NCBI RefSeq assembly: GCF_001429785.1
Contig: NZ_LMJF01000001.1
Location: 1,628,479 to 1,692,478, forward strand
From: Lysobacter sp. Root916
Lineage (GTDB): Bacteria; Pseudomonadota; Gammaproteobacteria; Xanthomonadales; Xanthomonadaceae
Length of the DNA stretch: 64,000 nt
Direction: 5' to 3'
Shown: positions 10,601-18,287 of the stretch, one piece after another
Position numbering within the stretch: position 1 is the stretch's first letter
Layout: each line of letters opens with the position of its first letter
Made by a program: the position numbers and the translations under genes
The notes under the pieces: model-generated
Told to the model about the DNA's origin: nothing
Database searches by the model: none
The model's input: only the letters and a program-made list of their open reading frames with translations

Positions 10601-13009
10601 CACGCTGACCGCCGGGCCGGTCAGGTTGAGCTTGTGCGCGACCCGGGTGGCGATGAAATCCTTTTCGTTGTTCAGCATCACCTGGAAGGCGCCGACCTTG
10701 TCGACCAGTTCCGGGTGCGCGGACACATGCCGCTGGAAATAGCTGGCATTGAACATGCCGCCGAACACGCCGACCGGCGCCGCGGTCGCGTCGGGCACGT
10801 GGCCGGCGCGTTCCAGACATTCCCATGCCAGTTCGAGGAAGATCCGCTGCTGCGGGTCCATCAACTCGGCTTCCTTGGGGCCGATACCGAAGAACGCCGC
10901 GTCGAACTGCTCGACGCCGTCGATCACGCCGCGCGCCGGCACGTACGCCGGATCATCGCGATCCTGCGCGCTGACGGCGGGATCCAGTTCCTCCGGGGCG
11001 AAGACGGTAATCGAATCGCGCCCCTCGCAGAGGTTGCGCCAGAACGCCTCGACGTCCGCGGCGCCGGGGAAGCGTCCGGCCATGGCCACGATCGCGATGG
11101 GCTCGGCGGCGGCCCCATGCGCCTGCATGCGACGGGCCGACGCATAGCGCGCCGGAGCGATGTCCGTCGCGTCGCCGCCTGCAAGCGACGCGGCCAGCAG
11201 GGCCGGCGTCGGATAGCGGAACAGTTGCGCGGTCGGGATGGCGACGGCCGGCGTGCCGGCCTGCTTGAGCCGCTGCAACAGCCTGGCCGCCGACAGCGAA
11301 TCGCCGCCCAGCTCGAAGAAGTTGTCGTGGCGCCCGACCTGATCGACGGCGAGGGTGTCGCCGAATGCGGCGCACAGCGCAGCCTCGAGCGCGCCGATCG
11401 CGGGCTCGAACGCATGCGCGAGCTCGGGGCGCTGCCGAGCCGGCGCCGGCAGCGCGCGACGATCGAGCTTGCCGTTCTCGGTCAAGGGCAACGCCGCGAG
11501 TTCGACGAATACGCTGGGGACCATGTAGTCCGGCAAGGCCGTCGCGAGATGGGCGCGCAGGGACGCCTGGCTAGCGCGCACCTCGGCGGGCACGACATAG
11601 GCCACCAGCCGCGCCTCGCCGCCGGCGCGATCGTCGGCTGCGATCACGGCGCAGGCGCGGACGCACTCGTGCCTCGCCAGCACGCTCTCGATTTCGCCGG
11701 TCTCGATGCGAAAACCGCGGATTTTGACTTGATGGTCGCTGCGACCCAGGTACTCCAGATCGCCGTCGGCGAGCGGACGGGCCAGATCTCCGGTTTTGTA
11801 CAGGCGTACGCGCTCGCCTTCGGGCGAGGTCCAGTCGAAAAACCGCTCGGCGGTCAACGCCGGGCGATTGAGATAGCCACGGCTCACGCCGGCGCCCGCG
11901 ACATGGATCTCGCCGACTTCGCCGACGGCGACCTGTGCGAGTGCGGGATCGAGCACATACAGATGCAGGTCGGGGATGGGCTCGCCGATCACGCTGCCTG
12001 CGCTGCGCTCCAGATCCGCGCGGGTTATCGGCCGGTAGGTGACGTGCACCGTGGTTTCGGTGATGCCGTACATGTTGATCAGGCGTGGCGACCGGTCGCC
12101 GTGACGCTCGAACCACGGCCGCAGCATCTGCAGTTCCAAGGCTTCGCCGCCGAACACCACATAGCGCAGCGCCAAGCCGGAAGGCTCGGTCGCCGACGCG
12201 AGATCGGCATGGATGAGGCCGCGGAACGCCGACGGCGTCTGGTTGAGCACGGTCACGCGCTCGCGCAGCATCAGCGCATGGAACGCCTCCGGCGATCGGC
12301 TGGTCAGGAACGGCACGACCACGACGCGGCCGCCGTGGATCAGCGCGCCCCATATCTCCCACACCGAGAAGTCGAAGGCGTGGGAATGGAAGAAGGTCCA
12401 CACATCGTCGGGGCCGAACTCGAACCAGGGCCGGGTCGCCAGGAACAGGCGCGCGACGTTGGCATGGGTGACCTGACAGCCCTTGGGCAGGCCGGTCGAG
12501 CCGGACGTGTAGATGACGTAGGCCAGATGCTCGGGCCGCGCCAACGGCTCGGGATCGTGCACGGGTTCGGCGGCGAATTCGGACCAGTCGCCGTCCAGCA
12601 TCAAGGTCGTCGCGTCGGTCGCGGGCAAGGTCGGTCTCTGTGCCGACGAGCTCAGCAGCACGGCGGGACGCGCGTCCTCGAACATGAACTGCACGCGATC
12701 GCGCGGATAGGAGGCATCGATCGGCAGATAGGCCCCGCCCGACTTCAGGATGGCGAGCAGCCCCACCACCATCTCCAGCGAACGTTCCAAGCCGATCGCC
12801 ACCAGCGTCTCCGGCCCCACCCCGAGGGAGCGCAGGCGATGGGCGAGCTGGTTGGCGCGATGATTCAGTTCGCGATAACTCAGGCTGGCGCCGTCGCAGC
12901 TGACCGCGATGGCGTCCGGGCGCGCGGCAGCCTGCTGTTCGATCAGTTGCGGTATACAGACGAGCGGGCGGGAGGGCGCAGAACCATCGGATAGCTTGTT
13001 CATACCCAT
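4694..13009 (-). CDS. Hybrid NRPS-PKS: A(Thr)-PCP-KS-AT-ACP-C-A(Gly)-PCP, no thioesterase
   Basis: 2771 residues. Visible order: A1 (about 30-520, Lys514), PCP1 (GGDSL, Ser571), KS (637-1063; Cys807 in HTACSTS, His943, His983), AT (1157-1450; Ser1249 in GHSVGE; HAFH at 1345, the malonyl-type signature), ACP (Ser1579 in GLDSL), C (1690-2130; HHIVCDG at 1821), A2 (2150-2655, Lys2644), PCP2 (Ser2703 in GGHSM). There is no KR, DH, ER, methyltransferase, epimerase or TE; the chain ends in a short basic tail. The A1 pocket reads DFWNVGMVHK, a known threonine code. A2 reads DILQLGVVWK, nearest to glycine. The GGAAA-type ribosome site supports the start at 13009; a second ATG lies at 13003. It is the first gene of an operon leading into two hydrolases, a propeller protein and a flippase. 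Confidence 0.93.
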   Translation of the reverse strand: MGMNKLSDGSAPSRPLVCIPQLIEQQAAARPDAIAVSCDGASLSYRELNHRANQLAHRLRSLGVGPETLVAIGLERSLEMVVGLLAILKSGGAYLPIDASYPRDRVQFMFEDARPAVLLSSSAQRPTLPATDATTLMLDGDWSEFAAEPVHDPEPLARPEHLAYVIYTSGSTGLPKGCQVTHANVARLFLATRPWFEFGPDDVWTFFHSHAFDFSVWEIWGALIHGGRVVVVPFLTSRSPEAFHALMLRERVTVLNQTPSAFRGLIHADLASATEPSGLALRYVVFGGEALELQMLRPWFERHGDRSPRLINMYGITETTVHVTYRPITRADLERSAGSVIGEPIPDLHLYVLDPALAQVAVGEVGEIHVAGAGVSRGYLNRPALTAERFFDWTSPEGERVRLYKTGDLARPLADGDLEYLGRSDHQVKIRGFRIETGEIESVLARHECVRACAVIAADDRAGGEARLVAYVVPAEVRASQASLRAHLATALPDYMVPSVFVELAALPLTENGKLDRRALPAPARQRPELAHAFEPAIGALEAALCAAFGDTLAVDQVGRHDNFFELGGDSLSAARLLQRLKQAGTPAVAIPTAQLFRYPTPALLAASLAGGDATDIAPARYASARRMQAHGAAAEPIAIVAMAGRFPGAADVEAFWRNLCEGRDSITVFAPEELDPAVSAQDRDDPAYVPARGVIDGVEQFDAAFFGIGPKEAELMDPQQRIFLELAWECLERAGHVPDATAAPVGVFGGMFNASYFQRHVSAHPELVDKVGAFQVMLNNEKDFIATRVAHKLNLTGPAVSVHTACSTSLVAICQAVDSLTLGHCDMALAGGISVTCPPRSGYFYQEGSMLSPDGHTRPFDASAQGTVFSDGAAIVLLKRLSDALADGNPIVAVIRAGAVNNDGAGKASFTAPSSEGQAAVIAMAHDRARVDPRSIGYVETHGTATPVGDPIEIEGLTRAFRRGTDERGFCRIGSVKSNVGHLVIAAGAAGVIKTALALAEQRIPATAHFKSPNPVIDFAGSPFVVNDALTDWPAGATPRRAGVSSFGVGGTNAHVVLEEAPSRPPSDPARGPQLLALSARTPTALARATTRLADHLDGAPGLNLADAAWTLALGRKAFAHRIAVVAEDAAAAVAQLRSTDIAVAAARAKPARQGEVVFLFPGQGATYPGMGRGLYDTQPAFQAAFDACADALLAQLGFDLRERVFSNDPEALLPTAIMQPATFAIEYSIAQWWMSHGIVPTAMIGHSVGEFVAATLAGVFGLADALNLVARRGALMQARPPGAMLSVRLPLDALLARLPADLSLAAENAPGSVVVSGALDAIARFQLELEAQGVACRALRTSHAFHSRMMEPVVAPFRAEVAALTLSAPLIPIVSTATGDWLDAASATSPDYWASHLREPVRFAAAVGRVLDTPSRVLLEAGPRATLCALSRQHPAMSKQQATAVPSLADDPATEVASILAAAGQLWCRGIAIDLAAFDRRPTRRRVLLPTYPFERQRYWVEAAAASNVVALPGANLAQALAPVPAAEDATVRATAALPDRHARLVAQLSALFEDVVGFDLSEADDEANFMELGLDSLMLTQVALRLQKAYAVKLTFRQLMSECSSLGRLATTLDAQLPAEPAGTPVPPAAASEAETAKAPMPSPPSRLAELAAVRDLPASVVPGDEVAQASRAGYEPFGGGIRARVAPTTEPQREIWLADQLGREASLAFNLSVSLQFRGALNLEFMREALQELVDRHESLRASIGPDGASFRVLERHALPLPVEDLASLNPIARRTAVDERIRLAVETPFVLDQGPLFRAQLLRLAADEHLLLLTAHHIVCDGWSWWAIVRELGALYGKRFGTPASSLPEASSFVAHALAEAEHQGDAAQLADEAYWLSRYAKGAPVLELPTDRPRPPNRSFASARLDHVLDADLLDALRRTGAARGVGMFATLLAGFSALLSRLSSQSEVVVGIPAAGQAVCGADHLVGHCVNLLPLRFELESAQSFAQAIDDAQAMLLDALEHQRYTFGTLLRKLRLRRDPARIPLVSVLFNLDQAMDQECAAFHGVSMEFDSNPRSFETFELFVNAVQVHGRLRLECQYNRDLFDATTIQRWLSAYETLLRAAVERETADLASLPLVDAQARTELASLQPTAIAYDRACRMHEYFEAQCERTPDRVALRAGPVSLRYAELETRSNRIAQVLRGHGVRRGALVGLALDRGPDMLAALLGILKAGAGYVPLDPQFPAERLAYMAADAGLALLLTTREHAARFDLRGRPVLLFDEHASLFATAEATRLGRDEHAAQPEDPAYVIYTSGSTGRPKGVIVPHRAVSNFLDSMRREPGLDAQDRLLAVTTLSFDIAVLELLLPLAVGAQIVLADRETAGDGVALRALLERSAATVMQGTPSSWRLLIDAGWRGAPGFKALCGGEPMGLDLATSLLSRCGSLWNVYGPTETTVWSTCARIVPAPAGQAPDIHIGRPIGNTSVWIVDAHGELCPYGVPGEICIGGEGVAKGYLERPELTAERFVADRYTAAFADAAQADGAALLYRTGDRGRWRADGNLEHLGRLDHQVKVRGYRIELGEIEANLAAREEVARALVIVREDRANDQRLVAYLVAAPGATIEEAALRAHLRELLPTYMLPQHFVVLEEIPLLPNGKIDRNALLLPVDKEQAVVPAPSATGAAADPRVRYLSQIWSELLGLPAGPDDNFFELGGHSMLAVQMANRVERDTGKRIKLIRLGAETLAQVAAGLPVATQNAAPASGMGGRISSGLRRLFGLKEGSGL

Positions 13010-13227
13010 GTTTCCCCTGCCCGCGCTCGCGGCACCTGGCGATCCCACCGTGATGACATCCCAGTCGTATCCCCTGACCTCGGCACCCGGCACCCGGCAG
13101 GGCAAGGATCGCGCGTCGATGTCATGACAAACGCCGTGAGGGTGGTCATGCGGCCATGCGCGAATCGCAGGCAAATCGCTACCCACGCCCGCTGCGCGCG
13201 TTACGATAGGAAGATGGGAGGTCTCCG

Positions 13228-13680
13228 ATGAAAGCCGACCTGACGCTGCTGTACTCCGAGTTGGGGCTGAGGCCCAACTGCAGTCTGGAGGAGCTCCAGC
13301 TCGCCTATCGCAGGCGGATTTCCGAGCTGCACCCCAGGCGTCCGGGCGCCAAGCCGCCATCGCAGGATTCGGCTTACCTGTGCGACCTGATCGGTCTGTA
13401 CACCACGGCCACGCGCTTCCATCGCCGCTACGGACGTCTGCCGGGAGAAGCCCCGCATCGGATCGGCGGCGGCCCGGCGCATGGCGGCTTGTCGCGGGCC
13501 CATGCAGCCGGCAGCCCGCGCCCTTTCGAACATCGGCCTTCCGAGTTCCGTCGTTCCGAGCACCACTATTCCGAGCAGGGTCCGCCCGCGCCGGCGCGGT
13601 TCGCCCTGGTGCTGGCCATCGCCTTGCTGATTCTCCTGTTCGCCGTGTTGGCGCTCGCCTCGGGAGAATGGCTGAGGTAG
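13228..13680 (+). CDS. J-domain-like membrane-anchored protein with degenerate HPD
   Basis: 150 residues. The N-terminus fits helix I and II of a J-domain (LYSELGLRPN, then LEELQLAYRRRISELHPRRPG), but the HPD tripeptide that stimulates Hsp70 ATPase is HPR (35-37). The middle is low-complexity, rich in His, Pro, Arg and Ser. The C-terminus is one strong membrane helix (about 125-147, ALVLAIALLILLFAVLALA). The ATG has a strong GGGAGG six bases upstream. It is divergent from the NRPS-PKS across a 218-bp gap, so the two may share a control region. The changed HPD suggests it does not activate DnaK in the usual way. It is called J-domain-like with moderate certainty. Confidence 0.7.
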   Translation: MKADLTLLYSELGLRPNCSLEELQLAYRRRISELHPRRPGAKPPSQDSAYLCDLIGLYTTATRFHRRYGRLPGEAPHRIGGGPAHGGLSRAHAAGSPRPFEHRPSEFRRSEHHYSEQGPPAPARFALVLAIALLILLFAVLALASGEWLR

Positions 13681-13824
13681 CGGGCCCGGCCGCGCGTCCG
13701 CGCCCGCTCGCGTCGATGCGCACCAAACGCGGCGGCGGCCGTGCTGTCCGCAGGCACCGCCCGGGCCCGTTTTCCAGGAGGTGGGCGCACCGGCACCCGT
13801 CACGTACAGGCGACTGATCAGACG

Positions 13825-14574
13825 ATGGACGCCAGCAAGATCCCGCTCACCCCCAGTGCCATCGCCTGGCCGCTGGCCGCCGCCACCGCTCTGCTCGTGG
13901 CCGCCAATCTGGGCCTGCAGGCCTATCGGCTGATCGCGCACCAGGAACATGTCGTCGGCCTGGCGATGCTCAGCATGGACGGAGAAAACAATCTTCCGGC
14001 CTTGTTCTCGACCCTGCTGCTGTGCGGCGCCGCGCTGATCCTGACGCTGATCGCCGTGCTGGAACGACGCCACCAGGGCGCCGATGTGTCGAAATGGGCC
14101 CTCCTCGCCGCCGGCTTCGCGCTGATGTCCCTGGACGAGGCCCTGTCCTTCCACGAAAGAGCGATCGCGCCCTTGCGCGCGCTGCTGGGCGGCCAGCACC
14201 TGGGCATCTTCTTCTTCGCCTGGGTGATACCCGGCATCGCCCTGGTCTGCGTGCTCGGCGCCTACTTCCTGCGCTTCCTGCTCCGCCTGCCGCGCAGGAC
14301 GGCGATCGCCTTCGTGATCTCCGCCGCGATCTATCTGGGCGGCGCCCTGGGCGTCGAACTGGTCGAGGGATGGTGGCGCGAGGCACACGGGCACAGGAAC
14401 CTCGTCTATCACGCACTGGTCAGCCTGGAGGAAGGCATGGAGATGGCGGGCGTCATCGCTTTCATCCACGCGCTGCTGAGCTATATCTCGCAACGCTACG
14501 GCGAGGTGCGGTTCGTTTTCGCCGGTGCGCGCCACCACGCGGCCGCATCCGGGCCTGCGAGCCGATCACGGTAA
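13825..14574 (+). CDS. Multi-pass inner-membrane protein of unknown function
   Basis: 249 residues with about six hydrophobic helices. The first begins at about residue 9 (AIAWPLAAATALLVAANLGL). Recognisable short patterns are LMSLDEALSFHE, which carries Asp, Glu and His at a helix end, and GALGVELVEGWW. Acidic and histidine residues beside membrane helices could bind a metal or haem, but I do not recognise a named family. The start at 13825 gives a normal N-terminus before the first helix; its ribosome site is weak. It lies 144 bp after the J-domain-like gene on the same strand and converges with the sugar transferase gene, 25 bp away. Confidence 0.65.
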   Translation: MDASKIPLTPSAIAWPLAAATALLVAANLGLQAYRLIAHQEHVVGLAMLSMDGENNLPALFSTLLLCGAALILTLIAVLERRHQGADVSKWALLAAGFALMSLDEALSFHERAIAPLRALLGGQHLGIFFFAWVIPGIALVCVLGAYFLRFLLRLPRRTAIAFVISAAIYLGGALGVELVEGWWREAHGHRNLVYHALVSLEEGMEMAGVIAFIHALLSYISQRYGEVRFVFAGARHHAAASGPASRSR

Positions 14575-14599
14575 TCTGCGCCGGCACAGGCCGCAGGCG

Positions 14600-15991
14600 T
14601 CAGCGCGAGCCGCGGCGGAACAGCACCACCTCGACCGTCTGCAGCAGGATCAGCAGGTCGAATACCAATCCGTGGTTCTTCACGTAGAACAGATCGAAGG
14701 TCAGCTTCTCCTCGGCGTCCCGTACCGATGCGCCGTAGGGATAACGCAGCTGCGCCCAGCCGGTCAGGCCCGGTTTCACGCAGTGGCGCACGTTGTAGTA
14801 GCGCACTTCCTGGTTGAGCATGTCGACGAACTGCGGCCGCTCGGGCCGAGGGCCGACGAAGCTCATTTCCCCGAGCAGGATGTTGAACAGTTGCGGAAGC
14901 TCGTCCAGGCGCGACAGGCGGATGATCCGACCGACCCGGGTGGTGCGATCGTCGTTCTGGGTCGCCCACTTCGCCACGCCGTCGGCCTCGGCGTCCACGC
15001 GCATGCTGCGGAACTTGATCAGCTCGAAGCTGCGACCGTTCTCACCGATGCGCGTCTGCCGGTACAGCACCGGACCGCGCGACTCCAGGCTGACGCACGC
15101 CGCCACCAGCAGCATGAAGGGCCAGGCCACCAGCAACAGGGCGCATGCGGCGGCCAGGTCGAAGAAGCGCTTGTTGAGGCGGCGCGGCATGGAATGATCG
15201 AAACCGCCCGAAAACGCCAGCCACGACGGGTCGGCCACGTTCAGCTTGACCATGCCGGCCTCGCGCTCGAAGAACGTCGACAGATCGGTCACGGTGACTC
15301 CGCGCTGCGCGCAGGTCAGCATTTCCTCCATCGGCAGCGCGCCGCGCCGCTCGTCGGGCGCGACCACGATCTCGTAGACGTGCAGCCACTCGGCGATCTC
15401 GGACAGTGCGAAATCCGTGCTGAGCAGCAACTTCTCGGGCACCAGCACGGGCTGCCCCGGCACCGGCACGAACCCCACCACCACGAAGGATCTGCGGTCG
15501 GCTCCCCGCCGCATGCGACTGTTGATGAGATCGGCGTTCTTGCCCGCGCCGAACACCAGTACCCGCCGCCGGAACACATCGGTCTTGAACACCCGCTCGA
15601 CGATCAGGCGCAGCGCGATCACCGCGACCAGGCCGATCGCCAGCGCCATCGCCAGCACGCCGCGACCGATGTAGGCGGCGGGCATCAGGTAGTACAGCAC
15701 CAGCAGGGCGATGCCGCCGAACGCGAAGGACAACACCAGCCGGAGCAGGAACTCCATCCGGTTGTGGCGCACGTGCACCTGGTACAGGCCGAAGGCCACC
15801 ATCGACACCGTGATGAAGGCGGCGAACACGAACGCGCGTACCGGCGCCCATTGGAAGGAACTGAGCAGACCCTGCGATCCCATGAAGCGCAGCCACGCCG
15901 CGATCGTCACCGACAGGATCAGCAGCCAGGTCTCGCCCAGCCATAGCAGCAGCAGTGCGCGGCTTTTGCGACTGGCCAATGCGATGCTCAT
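14600..15991 (-). CDS. Undecaprenyl-phosphate sugar phosphotransferase, TIGR03013-like (XrtA-type EPS)
   Basis: 463 residues. Four to five N-terminal membrane helices, then a Rossmann-like region (RRVLVFGAGKNADLI, about 145-160), then a bacterial sugar transferase domain (about 270-463) with the conserved series NKRFFDL, GPVLYRQTRIGENG, FELIKFRSMR, LSRLDELPQL, MSFVGPRPERP and KPGLTGWAQ. The enzyme family transfers a sugar-1-phosphate to undecaprenyl phosphate and starts repeat-unit assembly at the inner membrane. The layout matches the exosortase-A/PEP-CTERM type priming transferase. The ATG at 15991 was chosen; a GTG at 16006 would add five residues. It supports reading the neighbouring synthase operon as part of a polysaccharide locus. 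Confidence 0.9.
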   Translation of the reverse strand: MSIALASRKSRALLLLWLGETWLLILSVTIAAWLRFMGSQGLLSSFQWAPVRAFVFAAFITVSMVAFGLYQVHVRHNRMEFLLRLVLSFAFGGIALLVLYYLMPAAYIGRGVLAMALAIGLVAVIALRLIVERVFKTDVFRRRVLVFGAGKNADLINSRMRRGADRRSFVVVGFVPVPGQPVLVPEKLLLSTDFALSEIAEWLHVYEIVVAPDERRGALPMEEMLTCAQRGVTVTDLSTFFEREAGMVKLNVADPSWLAFSGGFDHSMPRRLNKRFFDLAAACALLLVAWPFMLLVAACVSLESRGPVLYRQTRIGENGRSFELIKFRSMRVDAEADGVAKWATQNDDRTTRVGRIIRLSRLDELPQLFNILLGEMSFVGPRPERPQFVDMLNQEVRYYNVRHCVKPGLTGWAQLRYPYGASVRDAEEKLTFDLFYVKNHGLVFDLLILLQTVEVVLFRRGSR

Positions 15992-16118
15992 GGCGCCACC
16001 CGCCACTCGTGCGGCGCACGCGACGACGAATGCCCCCTGTCTGGTTCTCGCGCTGGACTAGGATCGAAGCGAGGAAACGCTACCGGGTGATCCTTCATTA
16101 CGCTGTACCTGCCGATGC

Positions 16119-16139
16119 GTAGCCCCCACTCCTGGCTAC
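16119..16139. other. Small hairpin upstream of the sugar transferase
   Basis: GTAGCC and GGCTAC form a six-base stem in the gap upstream of the priming transferase. It could lie in the transferase leader. I see no known riboswitch pattern around it. Confidence 0.25.
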
Positions 16140-16272
16140 CCCGTTTCCGGGCAAAGGACGCTCGCTCTCCAAACGGGCTGGCTTGACCGAGACAACGAAG
16201 GAATCGCGGCGTTCCGGCCGTCGCGGGCGCGCGGAGCTTCGATTCGACGCGAGCGCCACGAACCTGGGCGCG

Positions 16273-16986
16273 TCAACGCGCCGACGCTCGCCGGTCCTGG
16301 GAGCTGCTTGCGGCATCGTCGCCCGGGCGATACTCAAGCCGCAGCCAGGCACGGCTGGAACGATCGTAGAGCGCGGTGACGGCCAAAGGCGTGCCGGGGC
16401 CATAGGGGTCGGGGTAGACCGTGCCCAGCGCATCGATCCGCAGCCGCTGGCCGTCGTCTTCGACGCTGGAAACCCGGTCGAGCCGGAGCTGGGCCGACGG
16501 CTTGCGCAGCGCCTGGGCCAGATCCGCGCTCAGCATGGCCTCGAGTTGCCGCACCAGACGCGGGTCGTTGGGAACATCGCGCTCTCCCGCCGCGACCGGG
16601 TCGATGCCGATATCGGGGCGTCCCAACCTGCGCAGGCGGGCGTCGTAACGCACGCCGAACCGAAAGCCGATCCAATCCTGTCGCCCGACGATCTGGGCGG
16701 CGCCGCTGCCGCGAATGGCACGCTGATCGACGTCGATCGCCCGGACCTCGACGAGGTCCAAACGCAGTTCGACGGCGCGCCCGCCCAACCGCAGCGAGAT
16801 CGCGTCGATCAAGGGACCGGCGATCGCGTCGCGGATGCCCTCGGTCGCGGCCGTCGTAGCGGAACCGCCCAGCGCAGGCGTCGACGGGTCCGGTCGGCCC
16901 GCCGCTTGCGATGCCGGCTGCGCAGCCAGACTGCCGCCGGCCCAGGAGCAGGCCAGGAGCGCGGCGGCAGCGAATTTCTGATGCAT
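16273..16986 (-). CDS. Secreted protein of unknown function
   Basis: 237 residues. A signal peptide is clear: a short basic start, a hydrophobic run (AAAALLACSWAGGSLA), then an AxA-type cleavage site near residue 22. The mature part is soluble, with alternating hydrophobic and charged strands (VELRLDLVEVRAIDVDQ, WIGFRFGVRYDARL) and a helix DPRLVRQLEAMLSADLAQAL, and ends in a disordered Ser/Asp/Arg tail. No family recognised; periplasmic location is the likely reading. A GTG at 16998 could add four residues. The neighbour upstream on the same strand is the pseudo-peptidase gene, 176 bp away, so co-transcription is uncertain. Confidence 0.7.
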   Translation of the reverse strand: MHQKFAAAALLACSWAGGSLAAQPASQAAGRPDPSTPALGGSATTAATEGIRDAIAGPLIDAISLRLGGRAVELRLDLVEVRAIDVDQRAIRGSGAAQIVGRQDWIGFRFGVRYDARLRRLGRPDIGIDPVAAGERDVPNDPRLVRQLEAMLSADLAQALRKPSAQLRLDRVSSVEDDGQRLRIDALGTVYPDPYGPGTPLAVTALYDRSSRAWLRLEYRPGDDAASSSQDRRASAR

Positions 16987-17162
16987 GACTTCAACCACAA
17001 CGCGATCCCGCGGCGCTTACGGCCCCCGGAATGCCGCGGAATGCGGCGAGCGTCGGCAGTGCGAGGCTTGCACCCCAGGCCTGCGAAGTTGGGTCGCGCG
17101 GCCGCTGCAGGGCTGCGCGCCCGTGGTTTGCGGCACTGCCCGCAAGCGCAGTGTCGCCGCGC

Positions 17163-18287
17163 TTACTTCACTCCGGCCGCCGACCATGCGCGCGCGACCG
17201 CGCGCGCTTCGGCCGATTTGACGCCATACAGCGCCTCGGCGGCGCGGATCGTGGCCGCACGCGCCTGCGGATAGGTCAGCTGCGAGGTTTTCTCGGTGGT
17301 GGCCAGCCGATACCAGATCGCGCCGGCCTTCGCGCGGCCGATGCCCACGATCGCGGTGTCGCCGTTGCAGACCAACTGATCCGCACTGAGGCCGGAGCCG
17401 GCCGGCGCCGTGGCACCCTCGGCCAGCAGGTAGAACGCCCGATTGCCGATGCCCGAGGTGTACTCGCCCGAGTAGGCCGGGGATTCGTCGTTCGGATCGA
17501 AACCACGCGCTGGGTAGCAGACGAAGGATTTCCCGTCCAGGTTCTGGCGGTACATGTGGCGCAGGCCGCCCGGATAAGCCAGCTCGCCGATCACGTAATC
17601 GCCCGGATCGTTGGGGTGAGCGGCATGGAATTCGATCAGGGTGCCGAAGACGTCGGCGATCGAGCTGCGCACGCCTTGGCTGTCGCCCCTGCCGGGATCG
17701 GGATCGGTGTTGTAGACGATATTGGCCGCGTACATGCTGCCAACGATGTCCAGGGTCGCCAAGGGTTCGATGCCGGCGGCGGCGTCGCCGATGCCGAGCA
17801 GCACGGTGGTGCCCGACCAGTACGAGTAGCCGGTCGTCTTGCGCCCCGGTGCCAGGTCGACGACATGGCTGTACACGGTGGCTCTGCGGTTGCGCGCGTC
17901 CAGGCCGTTGCGTGCGTGGACGAGCTTGAAGTAGTCCCAGCTGCGCTGCATCGCGTAGTAGGCGTCGACGCCCATGCTGGACAGGCTGGCCGCGCTGCCG
18001 TCGCCGAAGCTGGTGGTGGGGCTGACGAACTGCTGCGGCCCGCGATAGGTCGCGTAGTACCGGTTGAAGCCGCCGCCGTCGGAGCTGCTGATGCCGTTGC
18101 GGGTGTTGTCGATGAGCTCGTAGCCGACGCCGGCGGTGTACTGCACGGGAATGGGCAGCGTGCCGTAATGGACACCGTGACCGGTGCCGGACACCACCGA
18201 GCCGTTCGGCTGACTGGCGTTCGATGTCGCCGGCATCAGCGCGGCGAGGGAGAGCGAAACAGCGATCGCGACAAAGCTAGGGCGCAT
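17163..18287 (-). CDS. Secreted M4-type metallopeptidase homologue with lost active site
   Basis: 374 residues with a signal peptide (hydrophobic core to residue 20, ASA-type site near 24) and a thermolysin-family fold without a propeptide. Family landmarks are present: WDYFK (117-121), YSYWSGTTV, LATLDIVG, ADVFGTLIEFHA, DPGDYVIGELA, SGIGNRAFYLLAEGA and GRAKAGAIWYR. The zinc site is gone: the HExxH place after DIVG reads SMYAA (184-188), the zinc glutamate place is Ser208 in GVRSSIADVFG, and the position of the catalytic His before SGIGNRAF is Glu-Tyr. Asp212 is kept. It cannot be an ordinary M4 protease. A GAGGA site upstream of the ATG at 18287 supports the start. It may be a decoy, inhibitor or binding protein. 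Confidence 0.85.
   Translation of the reverse strand: MRPSFVAIAVSLSLAALMPATSNASQPNGSVVSGTGHGVHYGTLPIPVQYTAGVGYELIDNTRNGISSSDGGGFNRYYATYRGPQQFVSPTTSFGDGSAASLSSMGVDAYYAMQRSWDYFKLVHARNGLDARNRRATVYSHVVDLAPGRKTTGYSYWSGTTVLLGIGDAAAGIEPLATLDIVGSMYAANIVYNTDPDPGRGDSQGVRSSIADVFGTLIEFHAAHPNDPGDYVIGELAYPGGLRHMYRQNLDGKSFVCYPARGFDPNDESPAYSGEYTSGIGNRAFYLLAEGATAPAGSGLSADQLVCNGDTAIVGIGRAKAGAIWYRLATTEKTSQLTYPQARAATIRAAEALYGVKSAEARAVARAWSAAGVK

Noticed and set aside
13010..13726. Upstream extension of the NRPS-PKS frame beyond 13009
   Set aside because: It would overlap the J-domain-like gene on the other strand and adds a basic, low-complexity leader; the ribosome site supports 13009.
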